From Endozoicomonadaceae bacterium (lineage in GTDB: Bacteria > Pseudomonadota > Gammaproteobacteria > Pseudomonadales > Endozoicomonadaceae): DNA of 14,106 nucleotides. Location of the stretch: positions 1-14,106 of the forward strand of contig JAGLCE010000057.1 in the NCBI GenBank assembly GCA_023146365.1, given 5' to 3'. A program made the position numbers and the translations under genes. Below the pieces are notes generated by a model. It made no database searches and was not told the DNA's origin. It was given only the letters and a program-made list of their open reading frames with translations. Below, piece after piece: positions 1 through 6,086 of the stretch (position 1 is the stretch's first letter; each line of letters starts with the position of its first letter).

Positions 1-88
1 TTTGAAGTCACGGATTCAGGCAATAATTAAATATCGTGACCACTGTTCTCTACCCTGTACTGATTCTAATAAATAGTTTGAATCCGTG
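1..88. repeat. inverted repeat, 10-bp arms
   Basis: The arms CACGGATTCA (9-18) and TGAATCCGTG (79-88) are perfect reverse complements separated by 60 bases. The longer form TTTGAAGTCACGGATTCA (1-18) recurs inverted at 8899-8916 with one mismatch. This may be the end of a transposon or a dispersed palindromic repeat. No transposase lies beside it in this window. Confidence 0.5.
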
Positions 89-112
89 CTTTATTAATTG
101 GGTGCACATATC

Positions 113-161
113 CAGTGTTTAATAATCGATGGGTAATCAGAGAATCAACTAATAAACACTG
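113..161. repeat. inverted repeat, 9-bp arms
   Basis: CAGTGTTTA (113-121) and TAAACACTG (153-161) are perfect reverse complements with a 31-base loop. A competing pair, TCGATG (126-131) and CATCGA (165-170), overlaps it, so two alternative folds are possible. The function is unknown; it could be an operator, an RNA leader structure or a mobile-element scar. Confidence 0.4.
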
Positions 162-403
162 TAACATCGAATATAATGGTCGCCAATGTGGTTGCCTAGT
201 TAATTGTGATAGCTTGCAGCTTATGGCCAGATGATTCTCAGTCTATGATCAAACGTGTTACTTGTTTTGGGGATAGGTAGCATGTAGATCTTGTGCTATC
301 CTAAATTAAGGATTTTATTTTTTACTGCGTATTGAATTAATATTTTATATGTCGATAGATAGATAATGGGTATAACTTACTGTCTTAGGTAGATAAAACT
401 AAT

Positions 404-1828
404 ATGTCAATTAAATGTAATGGTGATAATTCATACGCTATGAGATGGGTTCATTTATTCCGCTTTACGATGGATACAGAAAAAGGTATTCTAAAATATT
501 TCAAGGCGTCAATAAGTTTTTTCTGTGAAAGAACAGTAGATTGCGATAACATGGAACAATACATAAATAGATTTAATAACGGTTTGATTGCAAAATATTT
601 ACGAAACAAAGGACTAATTGAAAGAGTAGTTAAAATTAATAATGATCATCCAAAAGTGACAAAGAGTCCACATACCCCCACTGTCACTTTATTATCTTAT
701 GCAAAGTTACAAGAATTTGAATGCAGCATTCTTGATTATATTAATGCAGTAACTGGGATGCAATATCAGAGTATTGATGAGTGTGATTTTAATAATTTAG
801 TGGAAGTAAAGCTGTTTATTGTGCAAATGATTGCCTTTATGTCACTCTCAGAAAGGTATTCAAAAGTGGATATCAAAAATATTGTTAAAAGTGTACTTCC
901 TCTAGTACATAAGAGAATAAATGCTTCCTGTCATTTGTCTGATCTATACACAAAAATAAATCAAGAAAGAGATAATAAGTTGAAAGATATAAATGAGTAC
1001 TCTATTGTAGAGATGCTTGATGATTGCCAAGAGCAACTTAGATATAGCACTAAGTATTTTAAAAACAAATCAAAAGGTATAATTGGAGATGATGAACTCC
1101 CAGAGTTATCCAGAGGTGCTTACGACCTGTTTTCAACAAATAATGAAGTCAGAACTGAAATTGAAAAAAAGTTGTCTAATTTACTTGAAGTTGTAGATAG
1201 TGCTCAAGAAGAGCATAAACTGACAGCAATTTGCAATTATGTTGTTGAAAGAGTGAATCATGAAATACTATATAGTGAATCTAGACATAGTGGCTTGAAT
1301 TTCACTAAAGATAATTGGAGTGATGCGGCTATAAAGGAAAGAGATCAAGTTATTGGTCATGTTTATGAAAGATATCAAGCTACAGATAAAAGTAAAGGTT
1401 TTTTTTTCAGGAATGACGTAATGGAAAAATGTAAGCCAGGAGGTCCGCTAGCAACATTTGGTAATTGTGATCATTTTGCAAATAAAGCGTTAGAAGTTAT
1501 AAAAACATTGGAAAGTGTTGATGTAGAGGAATGTGATTTTGGGATGTTATTTGTCACGAAAAATCAACTCACGGGTGAAGGTCATGCCACTGCTTATTTG
1601 AGATACAAAGATAGAGTAATGGTAATAGATCCATGGGAAAATATGTATTACAATTTAAAATATCATGAGCATTTTTTAAATTATTATTTAGTCGATGAAT
1701 GCACATTTAAACTTTCATCACGTAATAATAGATATAGTGGAAGCACAAATATTGGAGAAATACAGTCAAATGAAGAATATAGTAAAAAAGCATTTAAGGA
1801 GAACGTTGATTCTTTTTTTAAGCAATAA
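404..1828 (+). CDS. putative papain/transglutaminase-like cysteine protease or deamidase effector
   Basis: This 474-residue protein has no signal peptide and no clear membrane segment. The first ~300 residues are a charged, probably helical region that I do not recognise. The C-terminal domain has Cys355 in FGNCDHFANKAL, His394 in GEGHATAYL and Asp409 in VMVIDPW. This order, with 38 residues between Cys and His and 14 between His and Asp, fits the transglutaminase/papain-like fold (CA clan), which includes type III effectors that cleave or deamidate host proteins. The DPW after the acid residue is common in effector members. The gene is visibly AT-rich compared with mnmG or parA and stands alone on its strand, which suggests horizontal gain. 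The start at 404 is the first ATG; its Shine-Dalgarno (AGG at 387-389) is weak and distant, so a downstream start such as Met23 is possible. The triad is seen; the catalytic role and host target are inferred. Confidence 0.55.
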   Translation: MSIKCNGDNSYAMRWVHLFRFTMDTEKGILKYFKASISFFCERTVDCDNMEQYINRFNNGLIAKYLRNKGLIERVVKINNDHPKVTKSPHTPTVTLLSYAKLQEFECSILDYINAVTGMQYQSIDECDFNNLVEVKLFIVQMIAFMSLSERYSKVDIKNIVKSVLPLVHKRINASCHLSDLYTKINQERDNKLKDINEYSIVEMLDDCQEQLRYSTKYFKNKSKGIIGDDELPELSRGAYDLFSTNNEVRTEIEKKLSNLLEVVDSAQEEHKLTAICNYVVERVNHEILYSESRHSGLNFTKDNWSDAAIKERDQVIGHVYERYQATDKSKGFFFRNDVMEKCKPGGPLATFGNCDHFANKALEVIKTLESVDVEECDFGMLFVTKNQLTGEGHATAYLRYKDRVMVIDPWENMYYNLKYHEHFLNYYLVDECTFKLSSRNNRYSGSTNIGEIQSNEEYSKKAFKENVDSFFKQ

Positions 1829-2205
1829 GATGTTCAGAGGTTTTTCAAAGTTCTGTGTCAGTCTAACCCGTCATAAGCTGATGTAGTTGTCTAAGCGATT
1901 CGGATAATGGATCGCCAGCTGCGACAGCGTTAAATAACGGCGTTGATGGTGCCGTTAGAAAGCGACATCCTATAAATGTCGACGAGGTGAGCCCACTGTG
2001 TCAGAATAGTTGTCGCCGATGACAACTTTCATCTGTTCCAATCCCAGTTTCTGCAGTGCTCTCTTCGTGATAGGAGCGAAGCGGCGATAAACACAGATCA
2101 CCACGGGAGAGCCTGCTTCTGTTTTGGCTGAATGACAGAGATCAATCACCGCTTGGTCTGTATCGTATAGAAAACGGTAATTGCACGCTATAAGACTTTT
2201 GTTAG
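1829..2205. other. gene-poor stretch with degraded reading frame
   Basis: No intact gene is recognised. On the minus strand a frame stays open from about 2200 down to 1970 (including ALQKLGLEQMKVV) and then hits stops, with further open stretches in the other frames near 1880-1960. Its only ATG start lies inside the REP palindrome at 2285-2317, so the N-terminus would be an artefact. It runs into the transposon-end-like sequence at 1996-2017. I read it as a remnant of a mobile-element or other gene of unknown type. Confidence 0.3.
1996..2017. repeat. 22-nt repeat, copy 1, transposon-end-like
   Basis: The block beginning CTGTGTCAGAATAGTTGTC matches 9088-9109 at 20 of 22 positions in the same orientation. 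Just to its right, GTTGTC and GACAAC form a small palindrome (2009-2026). Ends carrying several TTGTCAC-type motifs are typical of IS21-like elements, but no intact transposase accompanies either copy. The assignment is tentative. Confidence 0.4.
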
Positions 2206-2317
2206 TTCTCGTTCCCACACTCCTGCGTGGAAATGCATATTTATCCTTGATTTTGTAGTATTTCTTCCCATTATTTAGTTCCGTATGCGTTCCCACGCAG
2301 GAGCGTGGGAACGAGAA
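2206..2317. repeat. inverted pair of REP-type palindromes
   Basis: Two 33-base units, 2206-2238 and 2285-2317, are inverted copies of each other with 30 of 33 positions identical. Each unit is itself palindromic: the right one contains CGTTCCCACGC and GCGTGGGAACG around AGGA. This CGTTCCCACGC...GCGTGGGAACG type of sequence is a widely dispersed repeat in gammaproteobacteria. Two inverted units separated by 46 bases resemble a mobile REP doublet, usually moved in trans by a REP-associated tyrosine transposase. No such transposase is seen here. Confidence 0.7.
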
Positions 2318-2436
2318 ACAAGGCTACTCGGTAACTGCTCCTGTGTTACTCTACATCCATGCAGTCTGCTGACTTCTGCTTAATCACCAACAGCGTTACC
2401 CCTGCCAGCGCTACCGGTTTTCATCTATTCGCTCTG

Positions 2437-2902
2437 TTAGTTTTCAAAAATACGATGAGGATGTTAATGATTAAGGGTTATATTCTTACAATGTGCATTT
2501 TATTTTTTCCTCATGCCGCTTATTCTTCAAATTATGAGGGTTACTTTACTTATTTAGCACCTGGAACACATAGTTGTGGCAAGTTCATAGGTGCTGTAAA
2601 TAAAGGGAACAATAATAAACAGTGGGCTGAGTGGAATGGTTACCTTAAGTATACGCTTGGCTACTTTACAGGAGTAAACAAATACCAATCGGGTACAATG
2701 AACATTACAGGGAAGACTGATAATGAAGGAATCATGGCGTTCATCGAAAAATATTGCCATGAAAATCCTCTAAAAGATTATTTTGATGCTATTCAAGCGG
2801 TAGAATCTGAGCTTTATCCAAAGCGCACCAGATGAAACTAATAAATCGTTCGCACGGGGATTTTTCTGCGTTGCGCTTCGCAAAACCCCCGCAACTCAAA
2901 CG
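2437..2902 (+). mobile_element. putative integron gene cassette (about 466 bp)
   Basis: A short ORF on the plus strand is followed directly by an attC-like hairpin. Both proposed crossover points carry GTTAGT: GTTAGTT at 2436-2442 and GTTAGTC at 2902-2908. Cutting after each G gives a 466-bp unit with the gene starting 30 bases in, which is the usual cassette layout. The third purine of the consensus GTTRRRY is a T in both copies. No integrase gene and no clear second attC are visible, so this would be a lone cassette away from its integron or a remnant. The encoded small exported protein is of a kind I would expect in cassette arrays. Confidence 0.6.
2467..2835 (+). CDS. small exported protein, HdeA/Rap1a-like hypothetical
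   Basis: The frame can be opened from 2359, but GAGG at 2457-2460 sits 6 bases before the ATG at 2467, and that start gives a clean signal peptide. The product is then 122 residues: a signal sequence at 1-20 (hydrophobic core ILTMCILFF, small residues AAYSS before the cut), then a small periplasmic domain. Cys37 (in SCGKFIGA) and Cys97 (in EKYCHENPL) probably form a disulfide. The pattern CGK ... W..W.GYL ... TDNEGI ... YC..NPL is a recurrent small periplasmic family in proteobacteria. Related small folds include the HdeA acid chaperone and Rap1a/Tai immunity proteins; which of these it resembles most cannot be settled by eye. Its function is therefore unknown. The stop is one base before the attC-like site, so the gene looks like the cargo of a cassette. 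Confidence 0.65.
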   Translation: MIKGYILTMCILFFPHAAYSSNYEGYFTYLAPGTHSCGKFIGAVNKGNNNKQWAEWNGYLKYTLGYFTGVNKYQSGTMNITGKTDNEGIMAFIEKYCHENPLKDYFDAIQAVESELYPKRTR

Positions 2903-2908
2903 TTAGTC
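2837..2908 (+). other. attC: attC-like recombination site
   Basis: This 72-base element begins ACTAAT and ends CGTTAGTC, so the outer boxes pair (ACTAA with TTAGT). Inside, GTTCGC (2848-2853) pairs with GCAAC (2891-2895), leaving an extrahelical C. GGGG (2856-2859) pairs with CCCC, and TGCG/CGCA closes the apex around TTGCGCTT. The arms TAATAAATCGTTC and CAACTCAAACGTTAG closely resemble the conserved ends of classic integron attC sites. Extrahelical bases and a variable centre are also expected of attC. It immediately follows the stop codon of the gene at 2467. Confidence 0.65.
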
Positions 2909-2940
2909 TCTCAGAGTGGTTCTTGTACCAGAATGAATCT

Positions 2941-3096
2941 TCATTCTTTGACACCTTGAAGTAACGCAATCAGATCCTCTAGTATCTCTTGAGCGAGGAG
3001 TAATGAGTAGCTCCTAAAAGAAATACCATCATGCGAGACCCAGCATGTTGTCACTCCTTTCATGCATAGAAGCGCTTGAAAGGCTGGATGACCCAT
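2941..3096 (-). CDS. possible small ORF, 51 aa, unknown
   Basis: On the minus strand a frame runs from an ATG at 3096 to a TGA at 2941. It reads with reasonable amino-acid composition (MGHPAFQALLCMKG near the start, EILEDLIALLQGVKE at the end). The frame stays open for about 13 codons upstream of the ATG, so it may be the tail of a longer decayed gene. I recognise no family and see no good ribosome binding site. It could equally be a chance ORF. Confidence 0.2.
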   Translation of the reverse strand: MGHPAFQALLCMKGVTTCWVSHDGISFRSYSLLLAQEILEDLIALLQGVKE

Positions 3097-3195
3097 TACC
3101 AAAGCTAAAACGTACTGTGAGCTGAAGATATCTTGCTACTATTGAGTCATTATGTAGACTTTTTCTTTTATCGATAGAGTTAGTCAACCGCTCGT

Positions 3196-3217
3196 TTAGC
3201 TGTTAGCTAATTTTTTT
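3196..3217 (+). terminator. weak hairpin plus T-run
   Basis: TTAGC (3196-3200) and GCTAA (3206-3210) form a short stem with loop TGTTA, followed by seven T residues (3211-3217). This has the form of a rho-independent terminator, but the 5-bp stem is AT-rich and weak. It would act on plus-strand transcription arriving from the cassette side, insulating ppk2. Confidence 0.3.
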
Positions 3218-3455
3218 GGGCTGAGAAACGGTTTTTAGAGGCTCCTTAGAGTCAAGCAGTCTGCTTTACATCGTTTCAGGTAATAGAACCGTTATTTTCA
3301 GCATCAATGAAGATCGTGTTGCTATCTCGCTATAGCCGGATTTAAATAATGCCTAGTATTAATGGTTTAATATAAGTAATTGTACGTAAATAATACCTTA
3401 CCCTTGGCGTGATAGGGTAGCAGTAAGGAAGAAGAGCCGTCCGGCAGGAACGATA

Positions 3456-4274
3456 ATGACAGAAAAAAAAAAGGATGCACCTCCTACCCTTCTGAAAACA
3501 GCAGGATCTTTCAAGCCCATGGTAGAAAACAAGATGACCCGTCGCGAGTATGAGCGACTGAAGCAGGAATTACAGGTTGAACTGCTAAAAGTCCAGAGCT
3601 GGGTCAAGGAGACGGGCCAGAAAGTGGTTATTCTGTTTGAAGGGCGTGATGCAGCGGGTAAAGGCGGAGCGATTAAACGGTTAATGGAGCATCTTAATCC
3701 TCGGGGTTCTAGGGTCGTGGCTCTGGAAAAACCGAGCGAAGAAGAGCGAGGGCAGTGGTATTTTCAGCGTTATATCAAGCACCTGCCATCTCGTGGTGAA
3801 ATCGTTCTGTTTGACCGTTCTTGGTATAACAGAGCTGGGGTCGAAGTTGTGATGAAGTTCTGTTCTCGCAAAGAGCATATGGAATTTTTTCGACAGGTTG
3901 CCGATCTTGAGAGAATGCTGGTTTACAGTGACATCCACTTATTCAAACTTTGGTTCTCGGTGAGTCAGGAGGAGCAGCTACGACGCTTTCATGCGCGCCG
4001 TAATGATCCGCTTAAGCAATGGAAGTTGAGTTCGGTCGATCTAGCTTCTCTGGATAAGTGGAATGATTACACTCGGGCCAAGGAGCAGATGTTTCATTAT
4101 ACCGATACCGCAGATGCTCCTTGGACGGTCGTCAAGTCAGACGATAAGAAACGAGCGCGAATTAATGTCATGCGATTTTTGTTGAGCTCTCTCGACTATC
4201 CTAATAAAAACCGAGAAGCGACGATCCCACCGGAATCGCATATTGTCGGCGGTCTGGAATTAAGTGATCTCTAG
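3456..4274 (+). CDS. ppk2: polyphosphate kinase 2 family protein
   Basis: PPK2 enzymes move phosphate between polyphosphate and nucleotides, usually making GDP/GTP or ADP/ATP from polyP in the cytoplasm. The 272-residue length fits a one-domain PPK2. Walker A is GRDAAGKGG at 63-71 with Lys69, followed by the family run GAIKRLMEHLNPR. Walker B and the following arginine are FDRSWYNRAG (119-128). The lid segment HARRNDPLKQWKLS (179-192) carries the basic residues that hold polyP, and WNDYTRAKEQM (202-212) is also typical. AGGAA at 3446-3450 lies 5 bases before the ATG, supporting this start. The gene stands alone and its composition resembles the housekeeping genes. Preferred nucleotide (ADP or GDP) cannot be told from the sequence. 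The family call is firm. Confidence 0.93.
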   Translation: MTEKKKDAPPTLLKTAGSFKPMVENKMTRREYERLKQELQVELLKVQSWVKETGQKVVILFEGRDAAGKGGAIKRLMEHLNPRGSRVVALEKPSEEERGQWYFQRYIKHLPSRGEIVLFDRSWYNRAGVEVVMKFCSRKEHMEFFRQVADLERMLVYSDIHLFKLWFSVSQEEQLRRFHARRNDPLKQWKLSSVDLASLDKWNDYTRAKEQMFHYTDTADAPWTVVKSDDKKRARINVMRFLLSSLDYPNKNREATIPPESHIVGGLELSDL

Positions 4275-4376
4275 AGGGTGACGTATTTTGAGTCTAGGAG
4301 GGAGCTAGTGTCAGATGTCGTACCTGGACAATAATGATATAGAGGTCGATTTGTTGACTCTGGTTTAACCATAATA

Positions 4377-4680
4377 ATGGGGCTATCTTTCATGACTGAT
4401 GCGCCTCTTTTTATGGCTTCCGATATCAAACTTACTGAATACAGCGATAGTGTTGGCTGTGGTTATAAAGTTGCGGCGGCAGTACTTAACGTGATGATTG
4501 AACGTGGCGTTGTGCTGCCGGACTTTTCTGACCTGCTGGTGGGAAATCGTTCTAGGAATGATGCGATTCTCTATGACTTAAGGTAGTGGTGAATGAGCAA
4601 TCAATGCAGTGGATTTTTTATGTCCATTGTGGATGGTTTCTTCGATTTCGGACGGACTGCTGCCATGAATGCCGTTATGC
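4377..4680 (+). pseudogene. selD: selD remnant (selenide, water dikinase), 5' fragment with stops
   Basis: SelD makes selenophosphate from selenide and ATP for selenocysteine and 2-selenouridine. The frame reads KLTEYSDSVGCGYK and LLVGNRSRNDAILYDL, matching the SelD N-terminus, including the catalytic Cys (GC) and the Lys three residues later. In-frame TAG (4584-4586) and TGA (4590-4592) follow. The same frame then resumes clear SelD sequence, GFFMSIVDGFFDFGR and TAAMNAV, up to about 4676. After that the similarity ends and the rest of the ~350-residue enzyme is missing. Point stops plus a 3' truncation mean a decayed gene. The TGA is not at the active-site position, so selenocysteine readthrough is not a reasonable explanation. 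No other selenium gene is seen in the window. Confidence 0.85.
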
Positions 4681-4736
4681 CATGGGAAGGAGATCCTCGC
4701 CAGCGAGTATTGTGTATAATCTGCGCCTCTATCGAG

Positions 4737-4777
4737 AGTTAATAAAAAAGCTCGCATTGCGAGCTTTTTTATTAACT
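4737..4777. terminator. bidirectional rho-independent terminator
   Basis: A perfect 19-bp inverted repeat (4737-4755 and 4759-4777) has a 3-base loop ATT. The GC core GCTCGC/GCGAGC is flanked by A6 on the left and T6 on the right, so it can terminate in both directions. It sits between the selD remnant and the convergent sutA gene. A TATAAT followed by CTGCGCC (4715-4727) just upstream resembles a -10 box with a GC-rich discriminator, but I see no matching -35 box. Confidence 0.9.
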
Positions 4778-4851
4778 TCTTATCATCAGGCTGTTTGTCT
4801 ATTTTGAAGCCGATTCATAACCGGAACAGGTTAGACGGTATACGCTGAGGA

Positions 4852-5097
4852 TCAGATCGGTCGGTTACCGTAATTGGCATCAGGTTTCTTTGGAGGTTTA
4901 GCAGTGATATTAGAAGGAATCGTCTCTATTTTTCCACCATTGTCCAGAAAGTCATCAATTTGTGAGGTAAGCATCTCTCGCAATCGTCGACGTGATTCCA
5001 CCGTTCTTTCATCTGCTGATTCTGCTTTGCTTCCAAGATAAGAAAAATCAACATCATTCTTGTCGATTGTATCGTTTTTGGGCTTCTTCCGTGCCAT
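4852..5097 (-). CDS. sutA: SutA-like RNA polymerase-binding regulator
   Basis: SutA is a small acidic/basic protein that binds RNA polymerase and adjusts transcription during slow growth in Pseudomonas. The family hallmark is the C-terminus: here FLDNGGKIETIPSN followed by PPKKPDANYGNRPI, matching the SutA pattern FLxRGGKVxxIxxN ... PPKKPDxxYGxRPI. The frame opens further to 5148, but the ATG at 5097 (MARKKPKND) is preferred because AGAGGA lies 7 bases before it; this gives 81 residues. The N-terminal ~35 residues are charged and probably disordered, as in SutA. yjbQ lies directly upstream on the same strand, and from memory the two genes are also neighbours in Pseudomonas. There is a ~200-base gap between them, so separate transcription is possible. 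Confidence 0.85.
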   Translation of the reverse strand: MARKKPKNDTIDKNDVDFSYLGSKAESADERTVESRRRLREMLTSQIDDFLDNGGKIETIPSNITAKPPKKPDANYGNRPI

Positions 5098-5148
5098 AGC
5101 CAGATCCTCTTTTTGGCTTGGTTGCCAGAACGTCCATGCTGGCTCCAT

Positions 5149-5296
5149 TTTTTATCTTCTTTATTTAAAATAGCTCATTAATCATGTAGATCCAATTTTA
5201 TTATCGATTTTTTATGAAAAACTGCTAAAACAGTCTATCTTTCAAGCTAAGCGAATAAGCGAGACTTATCCACTTATAGCGATATTGAATCATCTT
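5149..5296 (-). promoter_or_regulatory. yjbQ-sutA intergenic region
   Basis: This AT-rich gap separates yjbQ from sutA on the minus strand and probably holds the sutA promoter. On the minus strand ACTG/CAGT (around 5222-5237) followed by TTTTT could act as a weak terminator for yjbQ. AAGCGAATAAGCGA at 5249-5262 is a short direct repeat. No box is clear enough to name. Confidence 0.3.
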
Positions 5297-5728
5297 TTAA
5301 TCGCATTCTGTTGTACCATGCGTCGTGGCAATAATCTGTCGAGAGCCTCCGTGGTTTCTGTGTTCCCCAAGGTAAATGCCCTGCCATGAGCCTAGCGTGA
5401 GATGTCCGTTTTGAATCGGAATTGATAGGGATGATCCAAACAAACTGCATTTTATATGGGCAGGCATATCGTCTACGCCTTCATCGGTGTGGAGAAGCCA
5501 AGGGGCGTTCTCAGGCACCATATAATTAATGTGACGTTCCATATCTTCCCTGACCGTCGGATCGGCATTCTCATTAATGAAAAGTGAGGCTGATGTGTGC
5601 TGAATAAACAGATTCAACAACCCAATGTGATACTCTGACAGGAAAGGGAGGTGCATCAGAATCTCATCGGTAATTAGGTGAAACCCTCTGGATCGAGATA
5701 CCAGTTGAATCATTGCTTGTTGCCACAT
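5297..5728 (-). CDS. yjbQ: YjbQ/UPF0047 family protein, secondary thiamine-phosphate synthase
   Basis: Members of this family form a small trimeric beta-rich protein; E. coli YjbQ has a reported weak thiamine-phosphate synthase activity, and its main role is unclear. The ATG at 5728 gives 143 residues and aligns the N-terminus MWQQAMIQL with E. coli MWYQKTLTL. An upstream in-frame ATG at 5743 would add only MSDDI and has no better ribosome site. Conserved blocks are SRGFHLITDEI (13-23), IQHTSASLFINENADPTVR (42-60), EGVDDMPAHIK (83-93) and GSWQGIYLGEHR (113-124). The His and Asp/Glu residues in these blocks line the putative metal-binding active site. The length is normal and the gene is intact. 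It precedes sutA on the same strand. Confidence 0.93.
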   Translation of the reverse strand: MWQQAMIQLVSRSRGFHLITDEILMHLPFLSEYHIGLLNLFIQHTSASLFINENADPTVREDMERHINYMVPENAPWLLHTDEGVDDMPAHIKCSLFGSSLSIPIQNGHLTLGSWQGIYLGEHRNHGGSRQIIATTHGTTECD

Positions 5729-6086
5729 AATATCATCACTCATTCATAATGAAAACGTATCAATTATAGCGTGCAGCCTGAATGGATTCAGGGATATAAA
5801 ATAATGCGACAAAAAATGGATTATATCCATAAGTATCCAATGAAAATAGACTATGTGAATAAATATGAGCATCGACGTTATTTCAATCGCAGGATTATTT
5901 GGGGGAAATCGGTTTGCTGGAGGTGGGTACGATAGCAGAGAGGTCGCTCTCCTATGTGCGGACAAAGCTTGAAGCAGAGCTTGGAAGTCTATCTGATCAT
6001 TTTTTGAACATTCATTTTTCAACACTCTACGAAGCATATCTAGACCTAACCTTCATAAGCATGACGGTATTGTTACACCGTATGAT
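5729..6086. other. intergenic stretch without a supported gene
   Basis: Both strands carry medium-length open frames here (minus 5744-6037, plus 5899-6207), but neither has a recognisable domain or a good ribosome site. The minus one becomes a hydrophobic low-complexity translation of AT-rich DNA. The region 5744-5880 is AT-rich and probably contains the yjbQ promoter. I see no repeat or RNA gene. Confidence 0.4.

Larger units (their letters stand above)
1..403. other. AT-rich non-coding stretch with inverted repeats
   Basis: I see no gene here. The stretch holds several inverted repeats (entered separately at 1-88 and 113-161). A weaker hairpin joins TAGCA at 278-282 with TGCTA at 294-298. 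ATCCT/AGGAT at 298-302 and 309-313 is followed by a T-rich run at 314-323 and could be a weak terminator for a gene left of the window. No convincing sigma-70 promoter for the gene at 404 stands out, although the sequence from 320 to 400 is AT-rich enough to hold one. The nearest Shine-Dalgarno-like AGG (387-389) lies rather far from the ATG at 404. Confidence 0.5.
2909..3455. other. intergenic stretch before ppk2
   Basis: No convincing gene lies here; a possible 51-codon minus-strand ORF and a weak terminator are entered separately. Other structures are CCTTTCA/TGAAAGG (3056-3062 and 3077-3083) and TACCCT/AGGGTA (3399-3404 and 3414-3419), the latter just upstream of the ppk2 ribosome binding site. 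A loose sigma-70-like pair, TTGCTA (3319-3324) and TTAAAT (3342-3347) at 17-base spacing, could drive ppk2. Confidence 0.4.

Noticed and set aside
2330..2400. GGTAAC...GTTACC inverted pair that could be a second attC-like site before the cassette
   Set aside because: Only the outer six bases pair well, the crossover motif would be GTTACCC, and the L-box regions do not match.
3179..3185. Another GTTAGTC, which could end a second cassette (2903-3179)
   Set aside because: There is no palindromic attC arm upstream of it; a 7-mer match alone is expected by chance.
4590..4592. TGA in selD as a selenocysteine codon
   Set aside because: It is not at the catalytic position, is preceded by a TAG two codons earlier, and the gene is truncated downstream.
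5744..6037. 97-codon minus-strand ORF abutting yjbQ
   Set aside because: No ribosome site or known domain; the second half is a hydrophobic translation of AT-rich intergenic DNA.
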